Source: Ahaetulla prasina
Lineage: Eukaryota; Chordata; Lepidosauria; Squamata; Colubridae
Direction of reading: 5' to 3'
NCBI RefSeq assembly: GCF_028640845.1
Contig: NC_080539.1
Span: 195,309,436-195,373,435 of the forward strand
Length of the DNA stretch: 64,000 nucleotides
In this document: in pieces, positions 1 through 11,682 of the stretch
How the letters are laid out: each line of letters starts with the position of its first letter
Position numbering within the stretch: position 1 is the stretch's first letter
The notes under the pieces: generated by a model
Database searches by the model: none
What the model was told of the DNA's origin: nothing
What the model saw: only the letters and a program-made list of their open reading frames with translations
Made by a program: the position numbers and the translations under genes

Positions 1-15
1 CTCTAGGGGGTTGAT

Positions 16-281
16 CAGAGGTGATATTCAGCAGGTTCTGACCCAGTTCTGGAGAACCGGTAGTGGAAATATTGAGTAGTTCAGAGAACTGGTAAATACC
101 AACTCTGGCCCCGACCCCAATCTATTCTCTGCCTCCCAAGTCCCAGTTGATTGGGAAGAAATGGAGATTTTACAGTATCCTTCTCCTGCCACTCTCACCA
201 AGCCACTCCCACCAAGTCATGCCATGCCCACCAAGCCACGCCCACAGAACCGGTGGTAAAAAAAATTCAATCCCACCACTG
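16..281. mobile_element. hAT-type MITE (family 1, CAGAGGTG...CCACCACTG)
   Basis: The element begins CAGAGGTGATATTCAGCAGG and ends in a tract closing with CCCACCACTG. It is flanked by a perfect 8-bp direct repeat GGGTTGAT at 8-15 and 282-289, which is the hAT hallmark. It has no coding capacity. It shares termini and the internal motif GGAGAACCGGTAG with the copies at 25493 and 26232. Transposase would have to come from elsewhere; the hAT assignment rests on TSD length and terminal CAG/CTG. Confidence 0.8.
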
Positions 282-528
282 GGGTTGATATAGACCATTG
301 TGAGGAACCCTGATATACAAAGGCACACACTTGTTTTGTTTTGGGGTTTGTTTTTTTGTGCTTCATGTGCCTTTTGTGATTTTGGAACACACCTGTTCCA
401 TTATTGTAGGGAAGAGAAATGGAGATTGAGAGGCTGCTTGGATCAGTGCCCTGCCTATCGCTTTCTTCCTAAACAGTAGGCTTTTCCAACCTATTGTCCT
501 CCAAGTGTTTTGCCCTACACAGCTACTT

Positions 529-875
529 ATGGGGGAGGGCCTTCTCTGTGGGGGCTCCTACCCTATGGAACGAGCTTCCCCCTGGACTCCGACAAATATC
601 TGACCTTAGGACCTTCCGCCGCGAACTTAAAACCTACTTATTTCATCTTGCTGGACTCGCTTAAATTTTAAATTATCAAATTGATTTTATGGGTTTTTAA
701 TTTTTTAGTAAATTTTAGAGGGAATATTTTTATCTATAAGTAGCCAAATTAAATAGGTTTTTTAAGGGTTGTTTTTAGTTTTGTATTGTTGTTTTCTTTC
801 TGTATTTTATTTGTGGCTGAGTCCTTTGGGAGAAGGGCGGTCTATAAATAAAAATATTATTATTATTATTATTAT
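529..875 (+). mobile_element. L2/CR1-L3-like LINE, 3' end fragment
   Basis: A 5'-truncated fragment containing the last codons of the reverse-transcriptase ORF (the conserved stretch giving LRTFRRELKTYLF-like protein near 605-650), an AT-rich 3' UTR, the hairpin-like tail GAGTCCTTTGGGAGAAGGGCGG at about 820-841 and a terminal (ATT)n repeat. The tail matches that of the near-complete element at 30821-34456 and the fragment at 21309. It is inactive. Confidence 0.8.
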
Positions 876-2344
876 GCCAAAAGCTATGCTGACCAATCAT
901 TTTAGAAGCTGTAGTCCTAATATACCATATCAATCAGAGTAATTGGGGGAAGGCTGGGGATTGCTCTGATTGATATTGAAGAACCACTCAAGACTCTCTG
1001 TGTATCCCATCCATGGAAAGGAAGTTGAGGAGCTCTAATCTACAAAGTGTTTTATAGGGTGTCACAAGCTTGTCTCTGATGTTAAAGGCTGAAATATACT
1101 TCTTTGTTTCAGGATGACTTGACTGGCACAGAGATTTATACAACACTCTGTCAAGGATCTTGTCAGGAGACTAGATAAGGCAGCAAATGGCCATCAGCAG
1201 CACTGGGACAGAAGGAAAACCTGAACCAGAGGTCAATTATATAGTCTTACTGCATCTAGGCAAGCTGAGAGAGAGCCTTGGGCCTGATCCAAGCTGACAT
1301 CCAATGAGCAGCAGCAAATCATGTTGCCCTTCTTGGCGAAAAGGAAACTAAATATGTGGGGAACAAAAATAAATAAATAACTGAAGGCTTTGGACTATGG
1401 TTCAATTCACCAAAAATGAAAACAAGTGATTTTATATTTCTCTGAAACCTCCAGGGACATATATCATCATGTTTTCAGTCCATTAATTGCCATGATATAA
1501 GATTGGCTACAGTATAAGAGCCAACATATTTCCCCTCTCTTTGTTAAAAAAAGGAAGAGAGAAAGGAGGTAAGTGACAGAGCAAGTGGGAGAAAAACCCT
1601 ATTTTTTGCTACTGTATTGCATAATAATGACCCATGGCATCTGCTAAACTGATCTCATCCTGGGAGGTTCCAGAATTTTGGTTTTCCCCAAACATTTCTC
1701 TATTATAACTCTTCTTATATCTTAATAGGTGAAAACAGGGCAGCTGCTTGATTATTCAACTGTAGGATTCCCCAAAAAGTGGTTCAGCCACAAGCATATT
1801 TTTTAGACACCAACAATATAGGCCTATAGACATCAGCAAAAAAACTGGGCTTCCCAAAGATATTGACTCCCCCCCCCTTTTTTTTTTGCAGTATATAAAA
1901 ACATGAGGGAATGCTGTGAAAAAAAAGGATAACAAGAAGGATGTCTGGCTAACAGCACTCAAGAAAGAGTTTTCTTTGCAATCTATCTATATACTGAAAC
2001 CTGAGATTTTAGTCCCTCATTATGTTAACTGATTTAGTTACTGCAATGTTATTTATTTGGAATTTGGTTTGTGGGATTCTTATCTTCTCTTGTTCTGCAT
2101 TTTTCTCATTTCTCATCTAGAGTTTTGTTTATTGCTTCTCACAAAAACTTTCCTAACATGCAAAGACTGAATGGTTACACAGCTATCCCTTTTATTTCAG
2201 GGTATTTACAAGGTTTTGTTTGGTTCAACATTTCCAGATTAAGGACAACAAGACTGAAAGCACATCTTTTCTATGTTGTTCCTAGAATTAAGCTAAAGGA
2301 AAATGTCCTGAGAACAATAATTAAAAACATTTTCTATCTAGATA
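876..2344. other. No gene recognised; unique AT-rich sequence
   Basis: About 1.5 kb with no long reading frame that resembles a known protein and no repeat boundary I can support. It contains a short homopolymer C/T run near 1870-1890. Short frames here are not backed by any recognisable domain. Confidence 0.5.
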
Positions 2345-2352
2345 GTCTAGAG

Positions 2353-3024
2353 CCGTGATGGTGAACCTATGGCACGCGTGCCACAGGTGGCACGCAAAGC
2401 ATATCAGTGGGCAGATGAACTCAGCTCTGGCGTGCACACATGCACTGGCCAGCTGATTTTCGGGCCTTTTGGGACCACCAAAAGTTGGGAAATGGGTTGT
2501 TTCCTGCCTCCGGAGGGCCTGGTGGTGGTGGTGGGGAAGGCCCATTTTTCTCTCTCACCTGGCTCCAGAGCCTCTCTATGAATCTGAGGAGGGTAAAAAT
2601 GGCCTTCCCCACCCCTCCCGGAGGATCTCCAGAGGCCAGAAACGGCCCATTTGCCAACTTCTGGTTGGACAGGAAGTGACTTTAGGAGTCTCTGGAGGCT
2701 GGGGACAGCAAAAAATGTCACTGGTCACTTCCTGTCCAACCGGAAGTTGGCAAATGGGGTGTTTCTGGCCTCCGGAGATCCTCTGGGGGGGGGAAGACCG
2801 TTTTTGCCCTCCCGAGACTCATAGAGAGGCTCTGGAGCCAGGTGAGAGAGAAAAACGGGCCTACCGGGCCATCATGCGCCAGGAATGGGGGGAGCAGGGG
2901 GAATGAGGTGGTGGTCACGCACGCATGCGCAGGGGTGGGGCACATAGAATTATGAGTGTGGGCATGCGCGCAACCCCCTGCCCCCCCTCCTGGCACGTGA
3001 TGGCAAAAAGGTTAGCCATCACTG
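2353..3024. mobile_element. hAT-type non-autonomous element (GATGGTGAACCTATGGCA family), first of a train
   Basis: The left end is CCGTGATGGTGAACCTATGG and the right end is AGGTTAGCCATCACTG. It is bounded by the 8-bp repeat GTCTAGAG at 2345-2352 and 3025-3032. The interior is GC-rich and partly self-complementary (the CTCTCACCTGGCTCCAGAG block near 2551-2574 and its inverse near 2827-2850), which explains the open frames on both strands. It encodes no transposase. Confidence 0.8.
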
Positions 3025-3032
3025 GTCTAGAG

Positions 3033-3532
3033 CCATGATGGTGAACCTATGGCACGTATGCCCAAAGGGGCACACAAACTCATGTCGCCCGGCCTGTTTG
3101 TCTTCCAGGTTTCTGGCATACCTGCACGTGTGATGATCAGCTGTCCTTTGCACATTGCAGTAGTGCTGAAAACTGGTGTGCATATGTGCACCAGCTGATT
3201 GTCGGGTGTGCATGCACGCCAGAACCTGGAAGTTCGGCTTTTCTGAAGCACGATCCCTTCACACACATGACAGTGCTGAAAACCGGCCTGCACATGTGCG
3301 CTGGGCAGCTGATCATCGGGCACACATGTGCGCTAGAACCCGTAAGTTCAGCTTTTCCAGAGCTCAATCCCTTCGGCAATGCCGAAAACCAGCCTGCACA
3401 GCTGATCGTCAAGTGCGCATGTGCACTAGAACCCGGAAGTTTGGCTTTTCTGGAGTGCGGCACCGATGAATGCATATGACGTTTCTACATGACCTTTTCA
3501 GCACCGAGTGCCATAAAGGTTCGTCATCACTG
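3033..3532. mobile_element. hAT-type non-autonomous element, second in the train
   Basis: It has the same terminal sequences as the preceding element (CCATGATGGTGAACCTATGG at the left, TCATCACTG at the right) but a different interior made of diverged repeats of a block around GAACCTGGAAGTTCGGCTTTT (near 3221, 3330 and 3428). The flanking octamer GTCTAGAG is at 3025-3032 and 3533-3540, so the left TSD is shared with the neighbour. The internal tandem blocks create long open frames in several phases that are not genes. Confidence 0.8.
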
Positions 3533-3540
3533 GTCTAGAG

Positions 3541-3675
3541 CATGGGTGTCAAACTTGATTGCCTCACATAACATTTCAGGACCTATCGGGGCATTATTTT
3601 GCCTTTGTGGCGACAGGGTGGCTGTGACCTGTGTGTGACGCATCCAGCCCATGGGCTGCCAGTTTGACAGGCGTG
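3541..3675. mobile_element. hAT-type MITE (GTGTCAAAC family), third in the train
   Basis: It begins CATGGGTGTCAAACTTG and ends AGTTTGACAGGCGTG, which are imperfect inverted repeats. It is flanked by GTCTAGAG (3533-3540) and GCCTAGAG (3676-3683), an 8-bp TSD with one mismatch. A short element of the same family lies at 59831-59935. Confidence 0.75.
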
Positions 3676-3683
3676 GCCTAGAG

Positions 3684-3784
3684 TATGCTTCTCAATCTTA
3701 GCAACCTTGTGGACTTCAGCTCCCACAATTTCCCCACCCAGCCAGCAGGCTGACAGTTGAAGTTGATAAGGTTGAGAAACACTG
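3684..3784. mobile_element. Palindromic MITE (TTCTCAACCTTG family), probable fourth member of the train
   Basis: The left end TATGCTTCTCAATCTTAGCAA and the right end AAGGTTGAGAAACACTG are inverted relative to each other, with an inverted GGACTTCAGCTCCCA / CAGTTGAAGTT core between. The flanking octamers GCCTAGAG (3676-3683) and CTTTAGAC (3785-3792) match at only four of eight positions, so the TSD is decayed or the right boundary is approximate. Confidence 0.6.
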
Positions 3785-3792
3785 CTTTAGAC

Positions 3793-4920
3793 AAGCTCAG
3801 AAAATTCCATTTGATTGACGGCAGTCTATTGAGATTTTCTTTTCTGATGAACCCTTAATAAAAGGAGTCTGCTAGCAAGGGGTGTTTACTTGCAAGTAAG
3901 AATAACAAAATAGGGGATTAAACAGAGAAAAAATGGTATAAAAGAAAATGAAGAGATGCTACTGAAATTCATATTTTATCTACATTGGAAAATAAGCTTC
4001 ATTTTGGCAATGTTCAACTGAAGAATAAAATAAAACAAGCTTCCTGAAAAAAATTCCCTAAGGAGTCCAGAGTTGAACAGTTTCACATATTGTCAGGGAC
4101 CCTGGAAATGGTGTTTCCTTTTTGTTATGCATGCTTATGGCAGGATTCCATTTGTGTGAACTCAACATGATTTTTTTATCTGTTACAAAGTTCACTAACG
4201 TGGAGAATGATGGGGATGCTTATTCAGGCATTTCTGATCCCTGGATTGATGGAGATCTTTGCATATCACTTCAGTTTTCATTCTGCTGGTCAGACATTTG
4301 GAAATTAAAATCCTCTGCATGGATTCCCAAAAATAATGCAAGGAGATTGATGGAGATGTCAGTTCTCTCCATGCTGGTGTGAAAGGTCTGTAGAGGAAAT
4401 GTAGCTGCATTAGGGAGTTGAAATCGCCTTCCGTTTACATGATCTTCTCCATTAATGCAAAAGAAGTAGGAACTGCATATTTAAATAAAAAAAACATTCC
4501 CAGAAAGATGGCTCATAAAATAATGGAAAGATTGTCCTGACACTTCTGTGTGTCCTCTAATCTTTTGGGAACCAGTGTCCAGCCCAATCCATAATGTTGT
4601 AAAAATGTGACAGTTTTATAAAGGTCAAGAACTTCACATTTTCATAAAAATGACTTCTCAACTTCTAATGGACTTCACCCACTTTTACTCAAGTGGTGCG
4701 TCACCATTAGTATTTTTAAAGCCACAGACAGAAGATAATATGATCATTGCCCTGCTAATGGTTTATAAGAGAGGTAATATGTCGTTTGTCTAAGAGTTTG
4801 TCTTGCTGGGTTGCAAGGGTCTGCTTGTGTTGCACTGTGCCGGTCTAGTTCTTACATCAAAGCCTAAAAATACATAATGCAAGTAAGGCAGGGGGTTGAT
4901 TATCAGGTGGCTTGTTGCAA
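3793..4920. other. No gene recognised
   Basis: AT-rich sequence with no repeat family or protein I recognise. The overlapping short frames around 4122-4410 have no identifiable domain. Confidence 0.5.
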
Positions 4921-4929
4921 AGTCTGAAG

Positions 4930-5046
4930 CTGATTTGGGCTGAGAGGCAGTAATTGGTCCAAGGTCATCCAGTTGATTTCAATGTCTAAGAAAGGGCTAT
5001 CTGTGGCACCCAGACTTCTAACTTGACATTCCAGCTAGTATAAGTG
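4930..5046 (-). mobile_element. Possible eroded tRNA-derived SINE fragment
   Basis: The phrase GGTCCAAGGTCATCCAGTTGA followed by a CTTCTAACTTGACATTCCAGC-like segment resembles the body of the tRNA-headed SINE at 11337. It is heavily diverged with no clear boundaries or TSD. This is a weak, inference-based call. Confidence 0.3.
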
Positions 5047-5277
5047 ATCACCCTGCTGGTAAACATTTTTTCTCACAGTTTGAAACAGAGAGTTGCCCAA
5101 AGACTTCTGGAACAAGGTTTCAAAGAATTTGTAAAGATCTCTGGGAAAATATAGCTTGATTCTGGAAATGCTACTGCTAGAAATGAAGGGCTCAGCTTTT
5201 ATCATCATCATCATCACCATTATCATATTGCTTTGTGTAAAGATTAAATGGATTATACACAACACAAATAACATATT

Positions 5278-5380
5278 CTTTTGGTCTTTTATAATTTTGT
5301 TTTACTTTTTCATTGTAAACTGCCGAGAATAGTTGGGAGACAGGCAGCAGCCTATAAACTGAATAAACAAATAAATAAAA
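5278..5380 (+). mobile_element. Old L2/CR1-like 3' tail
   Basis: A short fragment ATTGTAAACTGCCGAGAATAG...CAGCCTATAAACTGAATAAA followed by AAATAAATAAA, resembling decayed copies of the GCCGCCCAGAGTC...GGGCGGCATATAAA tail shared by L2-like LINEs and their SINE partners. Boundaries are approximate. Confidence 0.5.
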
Positions 5381-8300
5381 ATTCTCCAGTTCCATAATTT
5401 TGCACCAGGATTGATATATTACGGAATACAATAATGTCTAATGATATTAAGGATTGTCAATCCACTTGTAAATAAAGACAACCATAATAGTTCTTTCAAC
5501 AGGGGAGTTGATAGCCCTATGATTTTTAAAGCCGAAGAAATCACTATTGTTCTCCAGCTAGAACTCTAAGAGAGCAAAATAGTTAGAATTCTACCTCAGA
5601 TTATATCTTACAGCTCAAAAGCAAAGAGACAAAAGTTAATATCAACATTTCAATCTTCCAGAGAACCATAGGAAAGGAAAGGCTGATATTTTTTTTCAGT
5701 CTGTTTTCCTACATTTTGGAGGCACAACATTAGCTGCAAAAAAATAAAATAAATCTATATGGCCACTAAATGTCAATAAAGAGATTCAGAGAATCCTAAC
5801 TATTTGCTTCCATCTACTGTCTGTCTGGATTTTTGCAGCTAAAATATGGTGACTATCTTGAAGCAGAAAGAGAAGTGCAGGATGCAGTAGTGGCATCAGA
5901 TATTCATACTCTCTTGATCGTGCTTGGTTTTTCGTTCATTTATCAAATTTGGGGATATCTCAAAATGGAATAACAGATGGAAATGCAAGAGAAGATCTAT
6001 TCTAGTCTGTACTTCATGACTAATCATGAAAAGTGGATGTTGGTTTATTGGGTTGTTAGTTGTTTATAAATGAACATATTCATACAAATTAATGTATCCT
6101 AGTTAATACTACTAATAATCTGATTGTCCGAATCCACTTTATTACAACTATTAGTTATAGCATACATAAATACCGATGAAAATGATATTGTCTAACATTC
6201 TATCCTTTTATTTACAAAAAATGACCAAATAATGAGATTGGTTGTTTTGTGTGTAATTTTTTATAGGTTAAGTCTGGTTTTTCTTTTTCATACGAGACTA
6301 GGAGATGGGATAGCCTGCTGTTAACACTCAGTATTGGTGTTCTTTGTGTCTAGAAGAATGCATTGCAGTAAGAACATAATGTGTCATTATTAGCTCTGAA
6401 TAATCAACTGCTTCTAAGCATACAGATCCATGGGGTGTTGCATAAAGGCCAATCTAATTTCAGAAAGGAATATACATTGAACTACTACTGCTGAACTGTA
6501 AGTAATTTCCCCAGAAAACTTAAAAATTGGGTATCCCTGGCTCTATAAATGTGCATGTGCATGCACAATTATGAACATGCTCAACTTCTTTTAATGGGGC
6601 TAAGAAACTATGCTAAGAAGCAGCTGTCTATTGTATTGAAAGGCAGACCCTCTGAGGTGAACAAACGTTCCTTGAGGAATAGAATCAAGTCTTTGCTTGC
6701 TGATTGAATGCATTCTATGAGCCTATTCCTTCAGAGCAGATATACTGCAATGCACAGATAGAACGGTATGTTTATTTGGCAATCCCTCCCTTGCTTGTCA
6801 CACCATTATTCAATTATTGACACTCCACTGACCAAGTATGACTGATAGAGAGGCTGGTGCACAAAAGGTCAGTTCAAGGGAAACTTGTCTGAGCCTTTTA
6901 TTATTTCCTGGATGCCTGGTATGAAGACCTTCAAAACACACCAAAACATATGTTTCTTCTCTGTGGACACCTCTATTTTTTTCATAAGGTATAACTGCAT
7001 TTCTTCATTTTCTTTGGCTGGCTTTTAAATTAAGATCTCTCTGTAAGAATGCTACATTTGGGTCCATACTACTCTCTGCCACACGTTGCAACAGCATCTC
7101 CATAAATCTTTTTTTAGCCCAAACAGGGAGAGGATGATTTATATCAGTTAATATCTGCTGGTATCAGTAGTAGAAGTATTTCTAAGAATTGTTTATGTCA
7201 TAGGAAATTTTTTATATCTGGTTTAGGAAGGAAAAGAGTATCTTACAGACCAGAAGCTCACTCTATGGTTGAAAACAAATTCAGTGCTAGGAAAGACTGG
7301 GGAAAAAATGAACATGAAATGGCAAGTGTTGTTTTTAAGTCCAATTTCTTTATTCATGGTTAGAGAACTCTCTCTGAAATTAATGAAACGTACATTAGCA
7401 ATGAATAATCAATCTTCCTGATTTTAATGAATCAATTTTTAATACAGGTAAGTCTGGATTGAGCTGTTTTTCATATTCAGAGTGACCCTCAGATTTTCCT
7501 TCCTTGATAACTTCCAGAAGTTTACCTATTTCTTCTCCCAATTTCAAAGTGTGATTTTTAGGGAACTCACCCAGACAATGGGCAAATCTATACAGCCTCC
7601 TTACCTTCAGTCTACTAACCATTTCCAGAAGATATTTTCACACGCCTAAATCTCATCATTCACCTATATATGTAGCTTTATATCCTTTGCTCTAGAAAGG
7701 TGTTTCCCCTCTTTTCCTACCTTCAGTGTCAAGTGCTTTGATGCAGATAGGGGAGCCGATATGACAAAAACATGTTCCACATAGGCAAACTTGTGTCTGT
7801 GTTTTTTGTGGGACTGCCCCTTCCATCTTGTCCCTGATCTCTTCTCCCGCTCTTTAATCCTCTTGTGGTGGTGAGGCTGGACCCTGCCTCCTATGGCCAC
7901 TTTGTTTTATTTTTCAGATGGGCTGGTCATTGGGTTGACTCATCAACTTAGGCAGTGACTAACTGATCCTTCACTTAACATGCATATTTAAAAGTGTCAT
8001 TGAAAGATTTAGCCTTTTGAGGGACTGGAATCTGTTTCATTTTCAGGGCAGTCCTGACTCCTAGGTTCTTGTGCCACTTTACAACTTCCACACTGACTCA
8101 CAGAGCTAATCCCTTTCTGATCATTCCAGTCCCATTACAGCACTTACCATGTGGTTCTGAGAAGTTCAGGCCAGCAAGAATTCCATGTTTCTCTGTCATT
8201 TAATTGGGCACTAATTGGATCCTTCACTTATTATTTTAAAGGAGCAAATTAATCCTTTTTTTTGTTGTTGTTTAATTGCAAACTATGAACAGCCTTTTCA

Positions 8301-8642
8301 CACTGGTGCCCTCTCAATCTGCCAGGCTACATTTCCCATTGCCCAATAAACACCGGTCAGGTATGCTGGAGATAATGGCTCATGTAGTCCAGCACATTTG
8401 GAAGTGGACATATAGTGGAAGGAAGTTTGAACTAATGTCATTTCTACATTGTACATGCACCAAATGCTGAAGTCCTACAAATTAAAAATACTTTTAAAAA
8501 TAATGATGATAAATGATGTAATTGTACAGAAGAAATTAGCCATTAAATCTCTTACCCTGCTCTGGGAACAGAAACTGACTAATTAAGGGCAAGTCAGGGG
8601 TGCTGCTGCTACAAGTGACAGACCAAGGCACACACTCTCAAC
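5381..8642. other. Long unique stretch, nothing supported
   Basis: About 3.3 kb of AT-rich DNA. I see no reading frame with a recognisable domain, no splice-flanked conserved exon I could defend and no young repeat. Two minus-strand frames (7395-7622 and 7664-7900) are short and unrecognised. Confidence 0.5.
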
Positions 8643-9138
8643 CAGGGGTGAAATCTGAAAATTTTCCCTACCGGTCCTGTGGTCCGGTACTGGCTTAATT
8701 GGTGGGTGTGGCTTGGTGGTCAGGTGACTGAATGGGCATGGTCAATAATAATAAGTAATAAAAATAATAAAGTATACAAAACTTGGGAGGCACCGGTCTA
8801 CCTTCTTTAAAAAATTAGAGGCCCCGGTCTACCAAGTGCCTTTTACTGAGAGGCCCTGGTCTATCAAGTGCCCTTTTTTGGCAGGCACCGGTCTACCTTC
8901 TTTAAAAATAGAGGCACTGGTCTACTAGCTGCCTACAGCGCTGATCAGCTATAGTGTGGCCCTTTGAAGTGCCGCGGCAGTCATTTAAGGCCGTTTGCAG
9001 CTATATCACCACCGAGAGCTTCTGGGCGTGGGCATTGGGGGAGGGGACAGGGATTTTTGCTACCGGTTCTCCGAACTACCTGCCCCAATCGCTACCGGAT
9101 CTCGTGATCCAGTCCGAACTGGGAGCATTTCACCCCTG
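8643..9138. mobile_element. hAT-type MITE (CAGGGGTGAAAT family), 496 bp
   Basis: The termini CAGGGGTGAAAT and ATTTCACCCCTG form a perfect 12-bp inverted repeat. The 8-bp TSD CTCTCAAC is perfect (8635-8642 and 9139-9146). The interior carries repeated GGCACCGGTCTACC-type modules between about 8789 and 8935 and no transposase. It is related by terminal and CCGGTT-rich sequence to the elements at 11930, 35646, 37174 and 63983. Confidence 0.88.
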
Positions 9139-9186
9139 CTCTCAACCTCATTGGTAGAAAAAGGGCAAAGCAGAAAACTCGTCTCT

Positions 9187-9336
9187 TTAGTGTCTCGAAG
9201 GTGCTTTTTCAAAAGGCAAATGGACTGTTTTTTCCTTGAAGAAGACAGTTTTTTCTTTGAAGAAGATTTTTTCCTAGAGGAAAAAACATTCCAGTTGCTT
9301 TTTGAAAAAAATAAAATAAAACACCTTTGAGACAAC
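9187..9336. repeat. Imperfect long palindrome, probable MITE
   Basis: The left arm TGTCTCGAAGGTGCTTTTTC is answered by an inverted arm ending CACCTTTGAGACA. The arms continue inward through CAAATGGACTGTTTTTTCC versus GGAAAAAACATTCCAGTTG. The centre is a GAAGAAGA-rich spacer. Open frames on both strands come from the palindrome. I did not find a confident TSD. Confidence 0.55.
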
Positions 9337-9645
9337 TATGACCTGGATGACTGAGAATCTCCACAGACATTTGGCCTCTTTAAATTTGGATGCAGCACAA
9401 GAAGTCACCCAAGCTCCACCCTGGTCATGAGACAGAAGGAAGAGCGTTGGGAGAACTTGTGCTGCTACTTGATTAATGTGGGAACAACCCTCAGCTGAAC
9501 AAGAGGAGTGAGCCCCACTTACTTTGCAGTTATCACACTATTAAATAGTGCACAGACACTGAAAGCATTTTATTCAGCTCTCTGGTTTTTACTTTTGCTT
9601 GCTTTTCTGGGACATTCAGTTTTTATATTTCAAGAGTAGCCATTT

Positions 9646-11256
9646 CAAAAAGTTCAGAAGGAGTTGATTGTTTGGAAAAAATTACAATGATCTTTGCTGG
9701 GGAGAATTGCTGCTATTAAAATGAATGTTTTACCTAGATTTTTATTCCTCTTTCAGATGATACCAATAATTAAGAAAGATAAGAATCTTGAGGAATAGCA
9801 GAAGGGAATTAACAAATTTATATGGGAAGGTAAAAAAGCTAGGGTTAAAATGAAAATAATTCAAGATTCTCGGGAAAGGGGAGGTTTAAAAATGCCCAAT
9901 TTTAAATTATATTATGAAGCAGCTGCTCTCTCTGCAATAAGTGATTGGTTTAATTTAACGGAGGAAAGAATTTTGAATATAGAAGGTTATGACTTGCTAT
10001 ATGGATGGCATGCATATTTAATTTATGACAAAAATGTGGATAAGGCCTTTAAAAATCATGTGTTAAGAACTGCTCTTCATGTGTTTGGAAAAAATTCTCT
10101 TATAAACTAAATTATAAGGTTCCTATATGGGCAAGTCCTAGACATACAATACAGAATATAAATATAGAACAGAATTAGGAAATGATTACATATAAAGATC
10201 TTTTGTATACTGAAAGAGGTAATTTACAATTAAAATCTCTGCACGTACTAAAAGAAGAAGGGAAAAATTATACTTGGTTTCAATATGAGCAACTACGTGC
10301 TAGATGGAAGGAAGATCAGAAAATTGGTATAGAGCAGAACGAGGGAAATTTGGTAAAGCAAATTAGAAATCAGTCTCAGGAGCATATAAAGAGATTGTAT
10401 AATGTGTTACTTGAAATAGATTCTGAAAGGGACTTGGTAAAGGACTGTATGATAAAGTGGGCACAAAATTTTCAGGAGCCAATATTATTGGAAACTTGGG
10501 AAAAATTTGGGTTAGAAATGTTAAATTCACGCAGGCACAGAATCTGAGGGAAAATTTTTATAAAATGTTTTATAGATGGCATTTAGATCCTAAGAAATTA
10601 TCATGTATGTATCCAGATATGCAAGCAAAATGTTGGAGATGTAATTGTGATGACGCTACATATTTTCACATTTGGTGGACTTGTAAGGATATAAAGGCCT
10701 TTTGGATAAAAATTTGGTGGATTTTACAAAATGTTTTGAAAAAGAAGATAAAGTTCCTGCCGCAATTTTTTCTGTTGGGAATTATTACGGATTGTACAGT
10801 AATTGAGACTAAATTGATTTTAAATCTAATAACAGCAGCAAGATTACTAATAGGACAATACTGGAAGAAAAAAGAAGTACCTACAATAGAAGAATGGATA
10901 TTGAAAGTTGCCAATTTGGCTGAGATGGCGAAGATATCAGCCTTTTTGAAAGACAATACGCAAGAAAGATACTTAAAGGAATGGGAAAAATGGATTGACT
11001 ATATTCAAGTAGATATCAGACTAAGAGTTATCAGACTGTTTTGAATGATTATGATGTATTATTTTGATTGTTTTGGGGAAGTTAGGAATTGATGATTGTA
11101 GGGTATAATTAAGTTGGGACGAAATTTTTAGCATATGTTTGTTTTATTTTAACTATACCTTGTGCTCATTCCGGGAAGTCGGGGAGGGTTGTGAAGGGAG
11201 GGGAGGAGGGGGAAAGGGGAAAAATTTTCTGTAAAACTTTTTGAATAATAAAAAAA
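9646..11256 (+). mobile_element. 5'-truncated L1 retrotransposon (ORF2 C-terminus and 3' UTR)
   Basis: The insertion is flanked by a perfect 14-bp TSD AAGAGTAGCCATTT (9632-9645 and 11257-11270). It contains the C-terminal part of L1 ORF2, a purine-rich 3' UTR (GGGGAGGG runs, about 11178-11222) and an A-rich tail AATAATAAAAAAAA. The tidy TSD and mostly readable frames suggest a moderately young target-primed insertion. Confidence 0.88.
9850..11041 (+). pseudogene. L1 ORF2 C-terminal region, broken by frameshifts
   Basis: Three successive open stretches (9850-10110, 10182-10547, 10457-11044) together represent the post-RT portion of L1 ORF2. Recognisable marks are DSRERGGLKMPNFKLYYEA at the first frame's N-terminus and the C-terminal cysteine/histidine pattern CWRCNCDDATYFHIWWTC in the third frame (about 10632-10683), typical of the ORF2 C-terminal segment. 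The endonuclease and catalytic RT motifs are absent because of 5' truncation. The frame is interrupted by a stop after 10107 and a frameshift between the second and third stretches, so the copy cannot make an active protein. Confidence 0.85.
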
Positions 11257-11336
11257 AAGAGTAGCCATTTGTTTGGGAACGTATTGTGATACATTCATCA
11301 CTTTAACCTTACTTATTATTATTTACTTACTCACAA

Positions 11337-11590
11337 GAACCAGTTTGGTCTAATAGTTACAATATCGGACTTGATATAAATAAGGAGACTGTGAATTCTA
11401 GCCCCCCCCCCTTTGACATGAAAGCAGCTTGGTGACTCAGGGCAAGTCATTTTCTCTCAGTCCAGCTCACCTCACAGGGTGTTGTTGTTATGGGGAAAAT
11501 AGAAAGAGCAAGGAATATTATGTATGCTCACTGGCTTGAGTTATTTAGAGAAATAATAAAGGAGTAAAATAAAAAAATAAAGGATAAAAA
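11337..11590 (+). mobile_element. tRNA-derived SINE with L2-like tail
   Basis: The head CCAGTTTGGTCTAATAGTTAC resembles an A-box region. Further features are GAATTCTAGCC at the B-box position, the body GGTGACTCAGGGCAAGTCA...CACCTCACAGGGTGTTGTTGTT, and an end TTGAGTTATTTAGAGAAATAATAAAGG. This order matches the widespread squamate tRNA SINE with an L2-like 3' end. It is moderately diverged and has no clear TSD. Confidence 0.65.
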
Positions 11591-11682
11591 TTCAAAAAAA
11601 TATAAAACTCTTACTTTGCTGTCTGACCAAACAGATCTCATAAACAGTTAGACAATAATTGTTGAAGTATGACTAAATGATC

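Noticed and set aside
2318..3480. Several overlapping 60-145-codon frames on both strands
   Set aside because: They lie inside palindromic, GC-rich hAT-like elements with clean TSDs.
9178..9335. Phe/Glu-rich frames on both strands
   Set aside because: Mirror images produced by a long palindrome.
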